Origin: CAVQUE01 sp046290435
GTDB taxonomy: Bacteria; Actinomycetota; Acidimicrobiia; Acidimicrobiales; UBA8592
Assembly: GCA_046290435.1 (NCBI GenBank)
Contig: JBKAGO010000037.1
Coordinates: 105,810 to 169,809, forward strand
Reading direction: 5' to 3'
DNA: 64,000 nt
Below, in pieces: positions 1-8,230 of this stretch (within the stretch, counting starts at the first letter, position 1; each line of letters starts with the position of its first letter). The notes under the pieces are model-generated. The model saw only the letters and a list, made by a program, of their open reading frames with translations, did not search any database and was not told the origin of the DNA. The position numbers and the translations under genes are program-made.

Positions 1-2
1 CC

Positions 3-2243
3 TCAGCCCACGTCGGATCGGGTGGAGGCGAAGCGGCGGAGCCGGAGGCTGTTGGCCACGACGCTGACCGACGAGAACGCCATGGCCGCACCGGCCAGCA
101 TCGGGCTCAAGAACCCGGCTGCGGCCACAGGGATGGCCGCGGTGTTGTAGGCGAATGCCCAGAACAGGTTCTGGGCGATCGTGCGGTAGGTACGCCGGGA
201 CAACGCGATTGCGTCGACGACCCCGCCGAGATCGGCCCGCGTGAGGGTGAGGTCGCTGGACTCGATGGCCACGTCGGTGCCCGTGCCGATGGCGACGCCG
301 AGGTCCGCCTGCACCAGCGCCGGGGCGTCGTTGACGCCGTCGCCGACCATCGCGACGATCTCGCCCTGGCCCTGCAGCCGTTCGATCTCGCGGAGCTTGT
401 CCTCGGGGAGGACCTCGGCGATGACCCGGTCGATGCCGACCTCGGCGGCGATGGCTTGGGCAGTGCGAGCGTTGTCGCCGGTGATCATCGTCACCGTGAG
501 GCCGAGTCCGTGCAGCGCGGCGACGGTGGCGGCGGCGTCGTCCTTGAGGGTGTCGGCCACGGCGAGGACGCCGCGGATGGCGCCGTCCCAGCCGGCGAAG
601 ACGGCGGTTCGGCCGAGATGCTCGAGCTCGACGGCCCGGCGGTCGAGCTCGTCGGGGAGCGCAAGGCCCGCCTCTGCGGCGAGTTCTCGTCGCCCGACCC
701 AGACACGGGTGTCGTCGACGTCGGCACGGATGCCGTGGCCGACGATCGTGGTGAACCCGGTGACCGCCGGCAGCGACCCCACCCGCTCGCGGGCGGCCTC
801 GGCGATGGCCTGACCGATGGGGTGTTCGCTGTCGGCCTCGACGGCGCCTGCCCGTGTCAGCAGCTCGCGCTCGTCGACATCGTCGGCGGTGATGACGTCG
901 GTGAGGGCCATGGCGCCGCGGGTGAGGGTCCCGGTCTTGTCGAAGACCACCGTGGTGATCTTTCCGGCTCGTTCGAGGACCTCGACCGATTTGATGAGGA
1001 TGCCGAGCTGGGCGCCCCGCCCCGTGCCGACCATGATGGCCACCGGCGTCGCGAGGCCCAGCGCGCAGGGGCAGGCGACGATGAGCACGGCGACCGCCGC
1101 GTAGATGCCGTCGCCGACGTCGCCTCCGATGACGGCCCAGCCGACGAACGTGGCCAGAGCGATGACGATGACGACCGGCACGAACACCGCCGAGATGCGG
1201 TCGGCCAGGCGCTGGGCTGCGGACTTGCCGGTCTGGGCCGCCTCGACGATGTCGACGATCCGGGCCAGGGCGGTATCGGCGCCGACCCTCGTGGCACGCA
1301 CGGTGAGCACGCCGGAGGTGTTGACCGTGGCGCCGGCGACGCGGTCGCCCTGGGCCTTGTCGACGGGCAGCGACTCGCCGGTGAGCATCGATTCGTCGAC
1401 AGCGCTGGCGCCGTCGACGACCTCGCCGTCGACGGGGACCTTCTCGCCCGGACGCACCTTGACGACGTCGCCGACGACGACGGACTCGACGGGCACCATG
1501 GTCTCGACCCCGTCGCGGACGAGGCGGGCCTCCTTCGCCCCCAACTCCGCCAGGGCCCGGATGGCCTTGCCGGCCCGGCCCTTGGCACTGGCCTCGAGGT
1601 ACCGCCCGAGGCAGATGAAGAACATGATGATGACCGCGGCCTCGAAGTACAGCTCCATGCCGTCGGTGAGGAGTTGGTAGACGCTGAAGGTGAACGCCGA
1701 CAGCGTCCCGAGCGCGATGAGCGTGTCCATGTTGGCGCTGCGGTGGCGGGTCTGGCGGGCAGCGCCGGCCAGGATCGGCCAGCCGACGTAGAACTGCACC
1801 GGGATCGCCGCGGCGAACTGGAGCCAGCGCAGCCACGTGTTGTGCATGGCCAGGTCGTGGTACAGCATCGTCGACGCCATGAAGACGGCGATGGGCAACG
1901 CGAACAGGGTCCGTCGGCGCCAGGTCCGCTGGAGTTCGGCCTCGGCCAGGTCGGCCCGTTCGGCGCGTTCGGCGGGGGTGAGGGGCGCCTCGGCGGCGGT
2001 GTCGTCGGTGGGCACCTCGGTCTGCAGGACATAGCCGGCCCGCTCGACGACGGCCGCGAGTTCGGCGACGTCGACGCCGGGCTCGGCTTCGATGTGGGCA
2101 CGCCCGGTGGCGTAGTTGACCTCGGCGTTGTGGACGCCTTCCTGCTTGGACAGGACTCGTTGGACCCTCGCGGCACACGACCCGCAGGTCATGCCCTCGA
2201 CGGCGGCATCGATGACGAGATCCGATGGGTGGGTTGTGGACAC
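3..2243 (-). CDS. copA: Copper-type heavy-metal P1B ATPase
   Basis: A 746-residue heavy-metal transporting P-type ATPase, expected to pump Cu(I) (or Ag(I)) out across the cytoplasmic membrane. One N-terminal HMA domain carries GMTCGSC at residues 17-23. The transmembrane metal site CPC lies near residue 391 (ACPCALGLATP), the TGES actuator motif near 288, the phosphorylation site DKTGT near Asp435, then SEHPIG and GDGVNDAP. The start chosen is GTG at 2243, because GAGGAGG lies five bases upstream; an in-frame ATG at 2267 would put that Shine-Dalgarno inside the gene. It follows a MerR gene on the same strand and has a MerR-type promoter in the gap. CPC plus a single HMA domain favours copper over zinc or cadmium (CPC with a following Lys or Asp would suggest those). 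Confidence 0.95.
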   Translation of the reverse strand: MSTTHPSDLVIDAAVEGMTCGSCAARVQRVLSKQEGVHNAEVNYATGRAHIEAEPGVDVAELAAVVERAGYVLQTEVPTDDTAAEAPLTPAERAERADLAEAELQRTWRRRTLFALPIAVFMASTMLYHDLAMHNTWLRWLQFAAAIPVQFYVGWPILAGAARQTRHRSANMDTLIALGTLSAFTFSVYQLLTDGMELYFEAAVIIMFFICLGRYLEASAKGRAGKAIRALAELGAKEARLVRDGVETMVPVESVVVGDVVKVRPGEKVPVDGEVVDGASAVDESMLTGESLPVDKAQGDRVAGATVNTSGVLTVRATRVGADTALARIVDIVEAAQTGKSAAQRLADRISAVFVPVVIVIALATFVGWAVIGGDVGDGIYAAVAVLIVACPCALGLATPVAIMVGTGRGAQLGILIKSVEVLERAGKITTVVFDKTGTLTRGAMALTDVITADDVDERELLTRAGAVEADSEHPIGQAIAEAARERVGSLPAVTGFTTIVGHGIRADVDDTRVWVGRRELAAEAGLALPDELDRRAVELEHLGRTAVFAGWDGAIRGVLAVADTLKDDAAATVAALHGLGLTVTMITGDNARTAQAIAAEVGIDRVIAEVLPEDKLREIERLQGQGEIVAMVGDGVNDAPALVQADLGVAIGTGTDVAIESSDLTLTRADLGGVVDAIALSRRTYRTIAQNLFWAFAYNTAAIPVAAAGFLSPMLAGAAMAFSSVSVVANSLRLRRFASTRSDVG

Positions 2244-2300
2244 GGGCACCTCCTCGATCCGACGCATCCGCGAACGGGGGCCACGGCTGCGACATCTCCC

Positions 2301-2332
2301 ATGCTAGAGATTCCAGTGCACTGGAAGGTCAA
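2301..2332 (-). promoter_or_regulatory. MerR-type copA promoter and operator
   Basis: Read on the minus strand, a -35 TTGACC (2327-2332) and a -10 TAGCAT (2301-2306) are separated by 20 bases. The overlong spacer holds the perfect 16-bp palindrome TTCCAGTGCACTGGAA (2311-2326). A 19-20 bp spacer filled by a dyad is the hallmark of MerR/CueR-activated promoters. The -35 overlaps the end of the merR gene, so copA has its own metal-inducible promoter. Confidence 0.85.
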
Positions 2333-2778
2333 GGGGTTTCGGTCACACCACCGGACCCAGCACCGGACCCACCACCGGATCCACCACCGACGATGACCTG
2401 GCAACGCTGGGCGTCGGTGCAGGTCTCCGGGTCGAGCCCGGCCGCCCGGTCCGCCAGCTCGGCGAGCTCGTGCCGTTGGCGCCGCATCGCCTCGATCTGG
2501 GCATCGATGGCGTCGAGGTGACGCAGCAGCAGCTCGCGGGTGTGGGCGCAGCTCTGGCCGCCGGCGTCCTTGATCTCGAGGATCGACCGGATCTCGGCCA
2601 GGGTGAGCCCACTGGCCTGGGCCTGCTTGACGAACCGGAGTCGCTCCACGACATCGACGCCGTAGTCGCGATAACCCGACTGCGTGCGGCCGGGTTCGGG
2701 CACGAGACCGATCGACTCGTAGTAGCGGATGGTCTTGGTCGTCAGTCCGACCTCGTCGGCGAGCTCACCGATCCTCAT
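2329..2778 (-). CDS. MerR-family metal-responsive regulator
   Basis: A 149-residue MerR regulator. The N-terminal winged helix MRIGELADEVGLTTKTIRYY is typical, followed by a dimerisation helix and two groups of cysteines (one in GGQSCAHT, two in ETCTDAQRC) that could bind metal, as in CueR. The C-terminus ends in a Gly/Ser-rich tail of about 20 residues that is unusual for the family. It precedes copA on the same strand, and the copA promoter has a MerR-type dyad, so it probably controls copA in response to Cu(I). No Shine-Dalgarno precedes the ATG; a TACCGT hexamer eight bases upstream suggests a leaderless transcript. Confidence 0.9.
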   Translation of the reverse strand: MRIGELADEVGLTTKTIRYYESIGLVPEPGRTQSGYRDYGVDVVERLRFVKQAQASGLTLAEIRSILEIKDAGGQSCAHTRELLLRHLDAIDAQIEAMRRQRHELAELADRAAGLDPETCTDAQRCQVIVGGGSGGGSGAGSGGVTETP

Positions 2779-2894
2779 GACCGATCACGGTACCGCGCCC
2801 ATGGCAACCGCTCGGCTCGGACCCTGCCGAGTCCCAGCGCACACGAGAGCACGCAACAACAACACCGCCGCCGGCGTCGGCGTCGGCGTCGGCG

Positions 2895-2937
2895 ATGTAC
2901 AACACCCGTTGCATGACGTGCAACGGGCGTTGTACAT
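2895..2937. promoter_or_regulatory. Large inverted repeat, double operator
   Basis: Two 19-base arms (2895-2913 ATGTACAACACCCGTTGCA, and its near-perfect complement at 2919-2937) are separated by five bases, with one mismatch. Each arm is itself roughly palindromic around CAAC...GTTG, so this looks like two adjacent binding sites for a dimeric repressor, about 55 bases upstream of the flavoprotein start. The cognate regulator is not obvious: the nearest TetR has a different operator of its own. A GGCGTC hexamer repeated four times lies just before it (about 2872-2895). Confidence 0.6.
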
Positions 2938-2992
2938 TGCGGCGACAGGCCGCGTCGTCGGGCCCGACCGTGGGTCCGGGCAGGGGGAACCA

Positions 2993-4456
2993 ATGAACGA
3001 TCTCGAACCACCGATCGGCGTGGGGCACGTTCCGGGCTGGGACCGCTCGGCCGACGTGCTCGTGCTGGGCCTCGGCGTCGCCGGCGTGTGCGCCGCGCTC
3101 GAGGCCCATCGATCGGACGCGGACGTGCTGGTGATCGAACGTGCCAGCGCCGGCGGCGGCGCGAGCGCCACCTCCGAGGGCATCTTCTACCTGGGCGGCG
3201 GTACATCGCTGCAACGGGACCTCGCCGTCGAGGACTCCCCTGACGACATGTACGCCTTCATGCGGGCGTCCACCACCACACCCGACGACGACATGTTGCG
3301 GCTGTTCTGCGACGAGAGCCCTGCACACTTCGACTGGCTCGAGGCCCAGGGCGTGCCGTTCGAGCGCAAGGCGTTCATCGGCAAGGCCGTTGCGGTCAAC
3401 ACCGGCGAAGGCCTGCTCAGCACCGGCAACGAGAAGGTGTGGCCGTTCCGCGACATCGCGAAGCCGGCGATGCGCGGCCATCAGACACGGGCGCATCCGG
3501 GCGAGCGCGGCGGCATCCACGCCATGAACGCGCTCCTGGCCACCTTCGCCGCCGAGGGCATCGACGCCATGTACGACACCCGCGTCGTGGGCTTCGTGGT
3601 CGACGAGACCGGACGCGTCGTCGGCGCCAAGGTGCGTCACGCCGGCGAGGACCGCTGGGTCGAGGGGCGCCGCGGCGTGATCCTCGCGACGGGCAGCTTC
3701 AACCTCAACGACGAGATGACCTCGGCCAACCTCCCGGTCATCGGTAAGTACGGCACCCCGCTGGGCATCGAGACCAACGACGGAGCGGGCGTGCTACTGG
3801 GCGAATCGGTCGGGGTCGACACCCAGGGCATGGACGGCGTGATCGCCACGGCGTCGATCTACCCGCCGGCGGACAACATCAAGGGCATCGTCGTCAACAG
3901 CCTGGGCCGGCGGTTCGTGGCCGAGGACTCCTACCACGGGCGCCTCGCCTGGTTCGTCGAACGCCAGCCCGATCACCGGGCCTGGCTCATCCTCGACGAG
4001 GAGATCTTCGGGTACCCCACCAAGGGCTCGCACACGATGGTCGGCGGGTTCGAGACCATCGCGGAGCTGGAACAGGAGCTCGACATGCCCGCGGGATCGG
4101 TGGCCGGGACGCTGGCGGAGTACAACCGCGATGTCGCCGACGGCATCGACCGCCAGTTCCGCAAGCACCCGGACTGGCTGAAGGCCCTCGAGCCGCCGTT
4201 CGTGGCGTTCGACATCTCGATCACCAGCTCGGACTACCACTACATCTCCCTCGGCGGCCTCCACGCCGACACCTACGGGCGGGCCCTCGACGCCTCGGGC
4301 CAACCGGTCCCGGGCCTGTACGCGGTGGGCGCATGCGCCGCCCACTTCCCCCAGAACGGCGCCGAGTACGCCAGCGGCATGAGCCTCGGCCCCGGATCGT
4401 TCTTCGGCCGCCGCGCCGGCCGCCACGCGGCCCTGGGCGGCGGCGAGCTCGCCTGA
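2993..4456 (+). CDS. FAD-dependent oxidoreductase (fumarate reductase / ketosteroid dehydrogenase type)
   Basis: A 487-residue flavoprotein of the FAD-binding-2 family. The dinucleotide-binding motif is at the N-terminus (VLVLGLGVAGVCAA, residues about 20-33), followed by GGGASATSEG, and the C-terminal FAD loop is YAVGACAAHFPQNGAEYASG with SLGPGSFFGRRAG. The layout matches 3-ketosteroid-delta-1-dehydrogenases and fumarate-reductase-like enzymes; the substrate cannot be read from sequence. The start at ATG 2993 follows AGGGGG at 2982. An upstream in-frame extension is not convincing. A large inverted repeat upstream suggests regulation by a repressor. There is no catabolic cluster beside it. 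Confidence 0.85.
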   Translation: MNDLEPPIGVGHVPGWDRSADVLVLGLGVAGVCAALEAHRSDADVLVIERASAGGGASATSEGIFYLGGGTSLQRDLAVEDSPDDMYAFMRASTTTPDDDMLRLFCDESPAHFDWLEAQGVPFERKAFIGKAVAVNTGEGLLSTGNEKVWPFRDIAKPAMRGHQTRAHPGERGGIHAMNALLATFAAEGIDAMYDTRVVGFVVDETGRVVGAKVRHAGEDRWVEGRRGVILATGSFNLNDEMTSANLPVIGKYGTPLGIETNDGAGVLLGESVGVDTQGMDGVIATASIYPPADNIKGIVVNSLGRRFVAEDSYHGRLAWFVERQPDHRAWLILDEEIFGYPTKGSHTMVGGFETIAELEQELDMPAGSVAGTLAEYNRDVADGIDRQFRKHPDWLKALEPPFVAFDISITSSDYHYISLGGLHADTYGRALDASGQPVPGLYAVGACAAHFPQNGAEYASGMSLGPGSFFGRRAGRHAALGGGELA

Positions 4457-4519
4457 CCCCTCCGACACCAGAGCGGTGCACGGCCGCCGCGGGCCAGCCG
4501 CGCGTCGTTTCGAGAAGGG

Positions 4520-5083
4520 TCAGCCAGGTCGGGCGGCAGCGAGGAAGCCGTCGACGACCGCGTCGGCGAGGCGCGAGTCGAGCGGCACCATGTCGGTCAG
4601 CAGCGCGAACAGCAGCGGGCCGAACAGTTGGGCGGCCGCGATGTCGGAGGTGACGTGGTCGGCGACGGCGCCTTCGTGCCGCCCCCGCTCGAGCACGACC
4701 TCGAGCGCGTCGGTCTGGCGCCGATTCACGCCGGCCGCGATCTCCGCGATGCCGGCCTCGTGATGCTTGAGCATGAGCAGGGCGGGCAGCATCCGCTGCC
4801 ATCGGGGGTCGGAGAGGTCGGCGACGACGTAGGCCACGACATCGCGCAGGGCCTGCTCGAACGACGCATCCTCCGACGGTGGCGGCAGGTCGGGCGCAGA
4901 GCATTCGATGACGGCGACGAGCAGGTCGTCGCGGGAATCCCAGTGCCGGTAGATGGTGGTCTTCGCCACACCGGAGCGCGCCACCACCGCATCGACGGTG
5001 ACCGCGCCGGGCCCACCCTCGACGAGCAGGTCGGTCGCCGCCGCCAGAACGGCGGCTCGACTGCGGGCAACGCGCGCATCCAT
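4520..5083 (-). CDS. TetR/AcrR transcriptional regulator
   Basis: A 187-residue TetR-family repressor. The N-terminal helix-turn-helix spans about residues 10-55 (VTVDAVVARSGVAKTTIYRHW); the rest is a helical ligand-binding domain. It diverges from a DHA2-type MFS transporter, and two tandem palindromic sites lie between them, which is the classic layout of an efflux pump and its drug-responsive repressor. It converges with the FAD oxidoreductase gene. Confidence 0.92.
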   Translation of the reverse strand: MDARVARSRAAVLAAATDLLVEGGPGAVTVDAVVARSGVAKTTIYRHWDSRDDLLVAVIECSAPDLPPPSEDASFEQALRDVVAYVVADLSDPRWQRMLPALLMLKHHEAGIAEIAAGVNRRQTDALEVVLERGRHEGAVADHVTSDIAAAQLFGPLLFALLTDMVPLDSRLADAVVDGFLAAARPG

Positions 5084-5164
5084 GGAACTCCGACGATAGC
5101 GGCCACCCCTCGAGCCCCGTTGGGCACGACGTGACCGACTTCACGTGTGGATCGGCAAGATAAC

Positions 5165-5202
5165 GCTACGCTACCGTTTCGTAGCTACGCTACGGTTTCG
5201 TA
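5165..5202. promoter_or_regulatory. Tandem TetR operators
   Basis: Two directly adjacent 19-base repeats (5165-5183 and 5184-5202) differ at one base. Each contains the imperfect palindrome TACGctACnGTttCGTA, the standard form of a TetR/AcrR operator. They lie between the divergent tetR (start 5083) and MFS gene (start about 5239), so they probably control both. Confidence 0.8.
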
Positions 5203-5238
5203 TTGTTTCCCCCTCGCCTCATGCCCACAGGAGCCCCC

Positions 5239-6798
5239 GTGACCCTCAGCTCGCCCCCGGCAGCCACCTCGGCACCGCCCGACCATGCTCCCGAGCTCGC
5301 CGACCCCCGACGCCTCCGGGCGATCCTCTTCGCCATGTGCACGGCGCTGGTCGCCGTCATCGCCTCGGTGTCGGGCCTGAACGTCGCCCAACAGCAGATG
5401 GCGCTCGACCTCGGCGCCTCCCAGAGCACGGTGCTGTGGATCATCAACGGCTACACGGTCGCTCTCGCCGCACTCCTGCTGCCCATCGGCGCCATCGGCG
5501 ACCGCTGGGGCCGACGGCGCGTCCTGCTCGCCGGCCTCTTCGTGTTCGCCGCCGCGAACACCGTCGCCGGCCTGTCGAGCGGCGCGAGCTCGGTGCTCGT
5601 GGCCCGAATCGTGGCCGGTGCCGGCGCCGCGATGATCATGCCTGTCACCCTCTCGGTCATCACGTCGAGCTTCCCGGCCGATCGCCGGGGCCGGGCCATC
5701 GGTGTCTGGGCCGGCTTCGCCGGTGCCGGCGGGATCATCGGACTGTTCGTTTCGTCGGCCATCGTCGACACCACCGATTGGCGCTGGGTGTTCGCCCTCC
5801 CCGTCGGCCTTGCCGTCGTCGCCGGCATCGTCGCGATCCGGACGGTGCCGGACTCCCGAGAGGCACACGAGGGCCGCTTCGACACCGTCGGCTCGATCCT
5901 GTCGGCGCTCGCCATCGGTGGCCTCGTCCTGGGCATCCACGAAGGACCCGAGATCGGCTGGGCCGACCCCATCACCCTCGCCGCACTGATCATCGGAAGC
6001 CTGGCACTGGTGGGGTTCTTCGTCCTCGAGCGCCGCGCCGACCATCCGCTACTCGACGTGCGGGTGTTCGCCGACCGGGGGCTCGCCGCCGGTTCGGTGA
6101 CGTTGCTGTTGGTGTTCGCGGTGATGTTCGGTCTGTTCCTGGTGATCGTCCAGTACCTCCAGGCCGTGCTCGGCTGGTCGGCACTGCGGTCGGCCACGGG
6201 CCTGCTCCCGATGGCCGCGGCGATGATGCCGCTGTCGACCGTCTCTCCGATCCTGGCCCAGCGGATCGGCAGCCGTCGTGTTCTACTCCTCGGCACCTCG
6301 CTGTTCACCACGGGCCTCGTGATGCTCGCCCTGATGACCTCGGTCGATGCCGGCTACCTGGGTGTCCTTCCCGGCCTGGTGGTGATCGGCGTCGGGATGG
6401 GCCTGGCGATGACACCGTCGACGACAGCCATCACCGAGGCGTTGCCCGCAGAGAAGCAGGGCGTCGCCTCGGCCCTGAACGACACCGTCCGAGAGGTCGG
6501 CGGCGCCGTCGGCATCGCACTGATCGGCTCGGTGCTCAACGCCGGCTACCGGAGCGAGGTCACCGCCGCCACCGAGGGCCTGCCACCCGAGCTCGCCGAG
6601 CCGGTCACCGACGGCATCGGCGGGGCGCTGGCGGTCGCGGGCTCGCTCGGCCCCGACGGCGCATCACTGGTGGACGCCGCCCGTGACGCATTCGTGTTCG
6701 GCTGGGGCCAGGCGATGTGGGTCGGCGCTGCGATGGCGGCCGTCTCGGTGTTGTACCTGTTGGCGCGTGCCCCTGGACCGCGATCACCGGAGGCATAG
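5239..6798 (+). CDS. MFS drug efflux transporter, DHA2 (14-TM) family
   Basis: A 519-residue major facilitator of the EmrB/QacA type with about 14 membrane segments. Motif A appears as GAIGDRWGRRRVLL, and motif C-like glycine/proline repeats occur in the fifth segment. The GTG at 5239 is preferred because AGGAG lies five bases upstream; ATG 5221 and TTG 5203 are in-frame alternatives, but the latter overlaps the operator. It is expected to export hydrophobic drugs or metabolites by proton antiport, repressed by the divergent TetR protein. Confidence 0.9.
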   Translation: MTLSSPPAATSAPPDHAPELADPRRLRAILFAMCTALVAVIASVSGLNVAQQQMALDLGASQSTVLWIINGYTVALAALLLPIGAIGDRWGRRRVLLAGLFVFAAANTVAGLSSGASSVLVARIVAGAGAAMIMPVTLSVITSSFPADRRGRAIGVWAGFAGAGGIIGLFVSSAIVDTTDWRWVFALPVGLAVVAGIVAIRTVPDSREAHEGRFDTVGSILSALAIGGLVLGIHEGPEIGWADPITLAALIIGSLALVGFFVLERRADHPLLDVRVFADRGLAAGSVTLLLVFAVMFGLFLVIVQYLQAVLGWSALRSATGLLPMAAAMMPLSTVSPILAQRIGSRRVLLLGTSLFTTGLVMLALMTSVDAGYLGVLPGLVVIGVGMGLAMTPSTTAITEALPAEKQGVASALNDTVREVGGAVGIALIGSVLNAGYRSEVTAATEGLPPELAEPVTDGIGGALAVAGSLGPDGASLVDAARDAFVFGWGQAMWVGAAMAAVSVLYLLARAPGPRSPEA

Positions 6799-6823
6799 GC
6801 CGCAGCCGCGCACCGAATACCCC

Positions 6824-6867
6824 TTGCGCGTCGGCCGTCCCACCGCTACGGTCGAACATCTGTTCGC
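6824..6867 (+). promoter_or_regulatory. LexA-box (SOS-type) promoter
   Basis: A -35 TTGCGC (6824-6829) and -10 TACGGT (6847-6852) are 17 bases apart. Directly at the -10 lies TCGAACATCTGTTCGC (6852-6867), which matches the actinobacterial LexA box TCGAAC-N4-GTTCGA at all but the last position. It reads towards the STAS gene at 7019 through a leader of about 160 bases. No recognised DNA-repair gene lies directly downstream. Confidence 0.7.
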
Positions 6868-7018
6868 AGCGGGTGGGGGCCGGGTTTCCGGCGAGGCGCC
6901 GTCGGGAACAGACCACCGAGTCGCGTCGTCACATGCAAGACGGCGACGACCCGACCGACAACCGACGACAGCACCTGCGGCGACCGTTCCGGTCGCCGTC
7001 CCTGACCACGAGGCAGCC

Positions 7019-7636
7019 ATGTCCGCACCCTTCCGAACCGAACCGACCCCGATCCACCAGGGTCGCCCGGTCCATCCCTCCCTCTTGGCCCCGACCCGAC
7101 CGACCCTCGTCGAGATCGGCGAGGAGCCGCCGGTGGGCACCGAGCGCCGCCTGCCCGGCGGGGCTGCCCTGCTCGAGCGACGCCCCACCGCCGTCGTCGC
7201 CGAGCTCGCGCTCGTCGGCGAGGTCGATGCCTTCGATCGCGGGGCCGTCATCGATGCCTGCACGGCAGTGGGGCTCGAGGGCGCCCGCCACCTGCGCATC
7301 GATGGTTCCGAGCTCGCGTTCGTCGACCTGCGCATCCTCGAGGCACTGGCCAAGGTCGCCCTGCACTTCCACCGCCACGGGGGCTCGTTCGAGCTCACGG
7401 GACTGCGCGAGCCATTCGCCTCGATGTGGGCCGACATCGACCCCGACGCGGCCGTACCCGCAGCGACCCCGCAGGGCCGACTCGACGACCGCGTCGTCGC
7501 CCTGCGCGGCCCGGATCTCGCCGCGGCGTCCCGGGGTTCGGCGGCCCCGGCGCCGCCGCAGACACCGATGCCGGCACTGCGCGTCGTCCCCGACCTCGGG
7601 GCGGACCGCGAAGATTCCCGGTCATGTCCGGCTTGA
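7019..7636 (+). CDS. STAS-domain protein
   Basis: A 205-residue soluble protein with a central STAS-like domain (about residues 50-145): AVVAELALVGEVDAFDRG, then HLRIDGSELAFVDLRILEAL, which resembles the strand-helix core and phosphorylatable Ser/Thr loop of anti-sigma-factor antagonists. The C-terminus is Ala/Pro-rich and probably disordered. ATG 7019 follows GAGG at 7010. The only promoter visible upstream carries a LexA box. No anti-sigma partner is adjacent, so a regulatory role is inferred from the fold only. Confidence 0.7.
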   Translation: MSAPFRTEPTPIHQGRPVHPSLLAPTRPTLVEIGEEPPVGTERRLPGGAALLERRPTAVVAELALVGEVDAFDRGAVIDACTAVGLEGARHLRIDGSELAFVDLRILEALAKVALHFHRHGGSFELTGLREPFASMWADIDPDAAVPAATPQGRLDDRVVALRGPDLAAASRGSAAPAPPQTPMPALRVVPDLGADREDSRSCPA

Positions 7637-7670
7637 GGACACGAGACGAGCGCGCCGGTTCGGCCGCCGA

Positions 7671-8138
7671 TCAGGCCGCGTCGGCCGACCGAGCCGCGAG
7701 CACCGCGCCGACGTTGCCCTCGAGCCACTCGACGAGCTCGGCCAGCATCCGAGCGACCTCACGGCCGGGATCGCTCAGCTCGTAGGCCACCCGCACGGGC
7801 GGGCCCTCGTCGACCGTGCGACGCACGAAACCGTCGGAGGCCAGCTGCTTGAGGGTCTGGGACAGCATCTTGTCGCTGACGCCCATGATGGTGGACGACA
7901 GCTCGCTGAAGCGCAGCGGTCGGCCCAGCAGCAGCACGAGGACCAGCACGCCCCAACGGCTCGTCACGTGATCGAGCAGCGCCCGCGACGGGCACTCGGG
8001 CGCATACACATCGCCGCGCCGCGCCTGGTCCTCGAGCTGACGGCGGATGTCGGCACCGGGCTCGACGGCGCGGTCATCGACGTCCACAGGGTCCAGTGCT
8101 GTTTCCGAGCGAGCGGCAGAGGGTTTCGTCGGCGGCAT
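7671..8138 (-). CDS. HxlR-family transcriptional regulator
   Basis: A 155-residue winged-helix regulator. The HxlR signature is clear from about residue 47: CPSRALLDHVTSRWGVLVL, then LRFSELSSTIMGVSDKMLSQ and LASDGFVRRTVDEGPPVRV. The N-terminal 45 residues are a variable extension. It diverges from a QorB-like NAD(P)-binding protein, a pairing known from the E. coli ytfH/ytfG locus and many actinobacteria, so it probably represses that gene and may sense quinones or electrophiles through its cysteine (C49). Confidence 0.88.
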   Translation of the reverse strand: MPPTKPSAARSETALDPVDVDDRAVEPGADIRRQLEDQARRGDVYAPECPSRALLDHVTSRWGVLVLVLLLGRPLRFSELSSTIMGVSDKMLSQTLKQLASDGFVRRTVDEGPPVRVAYELSDPGREVARMLAELVEWLEGNVGAVLAARSADAA

Positions 8139-8153
8139 CTCGGTAGCTTACCC

Positions 8154-8186
8154 AGAAGTAGGGACTAACTGACAGATAGTGCTTCT
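8154..8186. promoter_or_regulatory. Possible HxlR operator
   Basis: AGAAG (8154-8158) and CTTCT (8182-8186), with flanking ACTA/TAGT elements, form a spaced inverted repeat midway between the divergent hxlR-type gene and the QorB-like gene. The position is right for a shared operator, but the dyad is imperfect. Confidence 0.35.
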
Positions 8187-8230
8187 ACGGTCATCGGTGT
8201 CACTCCCCCACTCGAATCAGGAGCACCACC

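Noticed and set aside
456..2396. A 646-codon frame on the plus strand
   Set aside because: It is antisense to the P-type ATPase, whose motifs are all present; the frame shows no domain.
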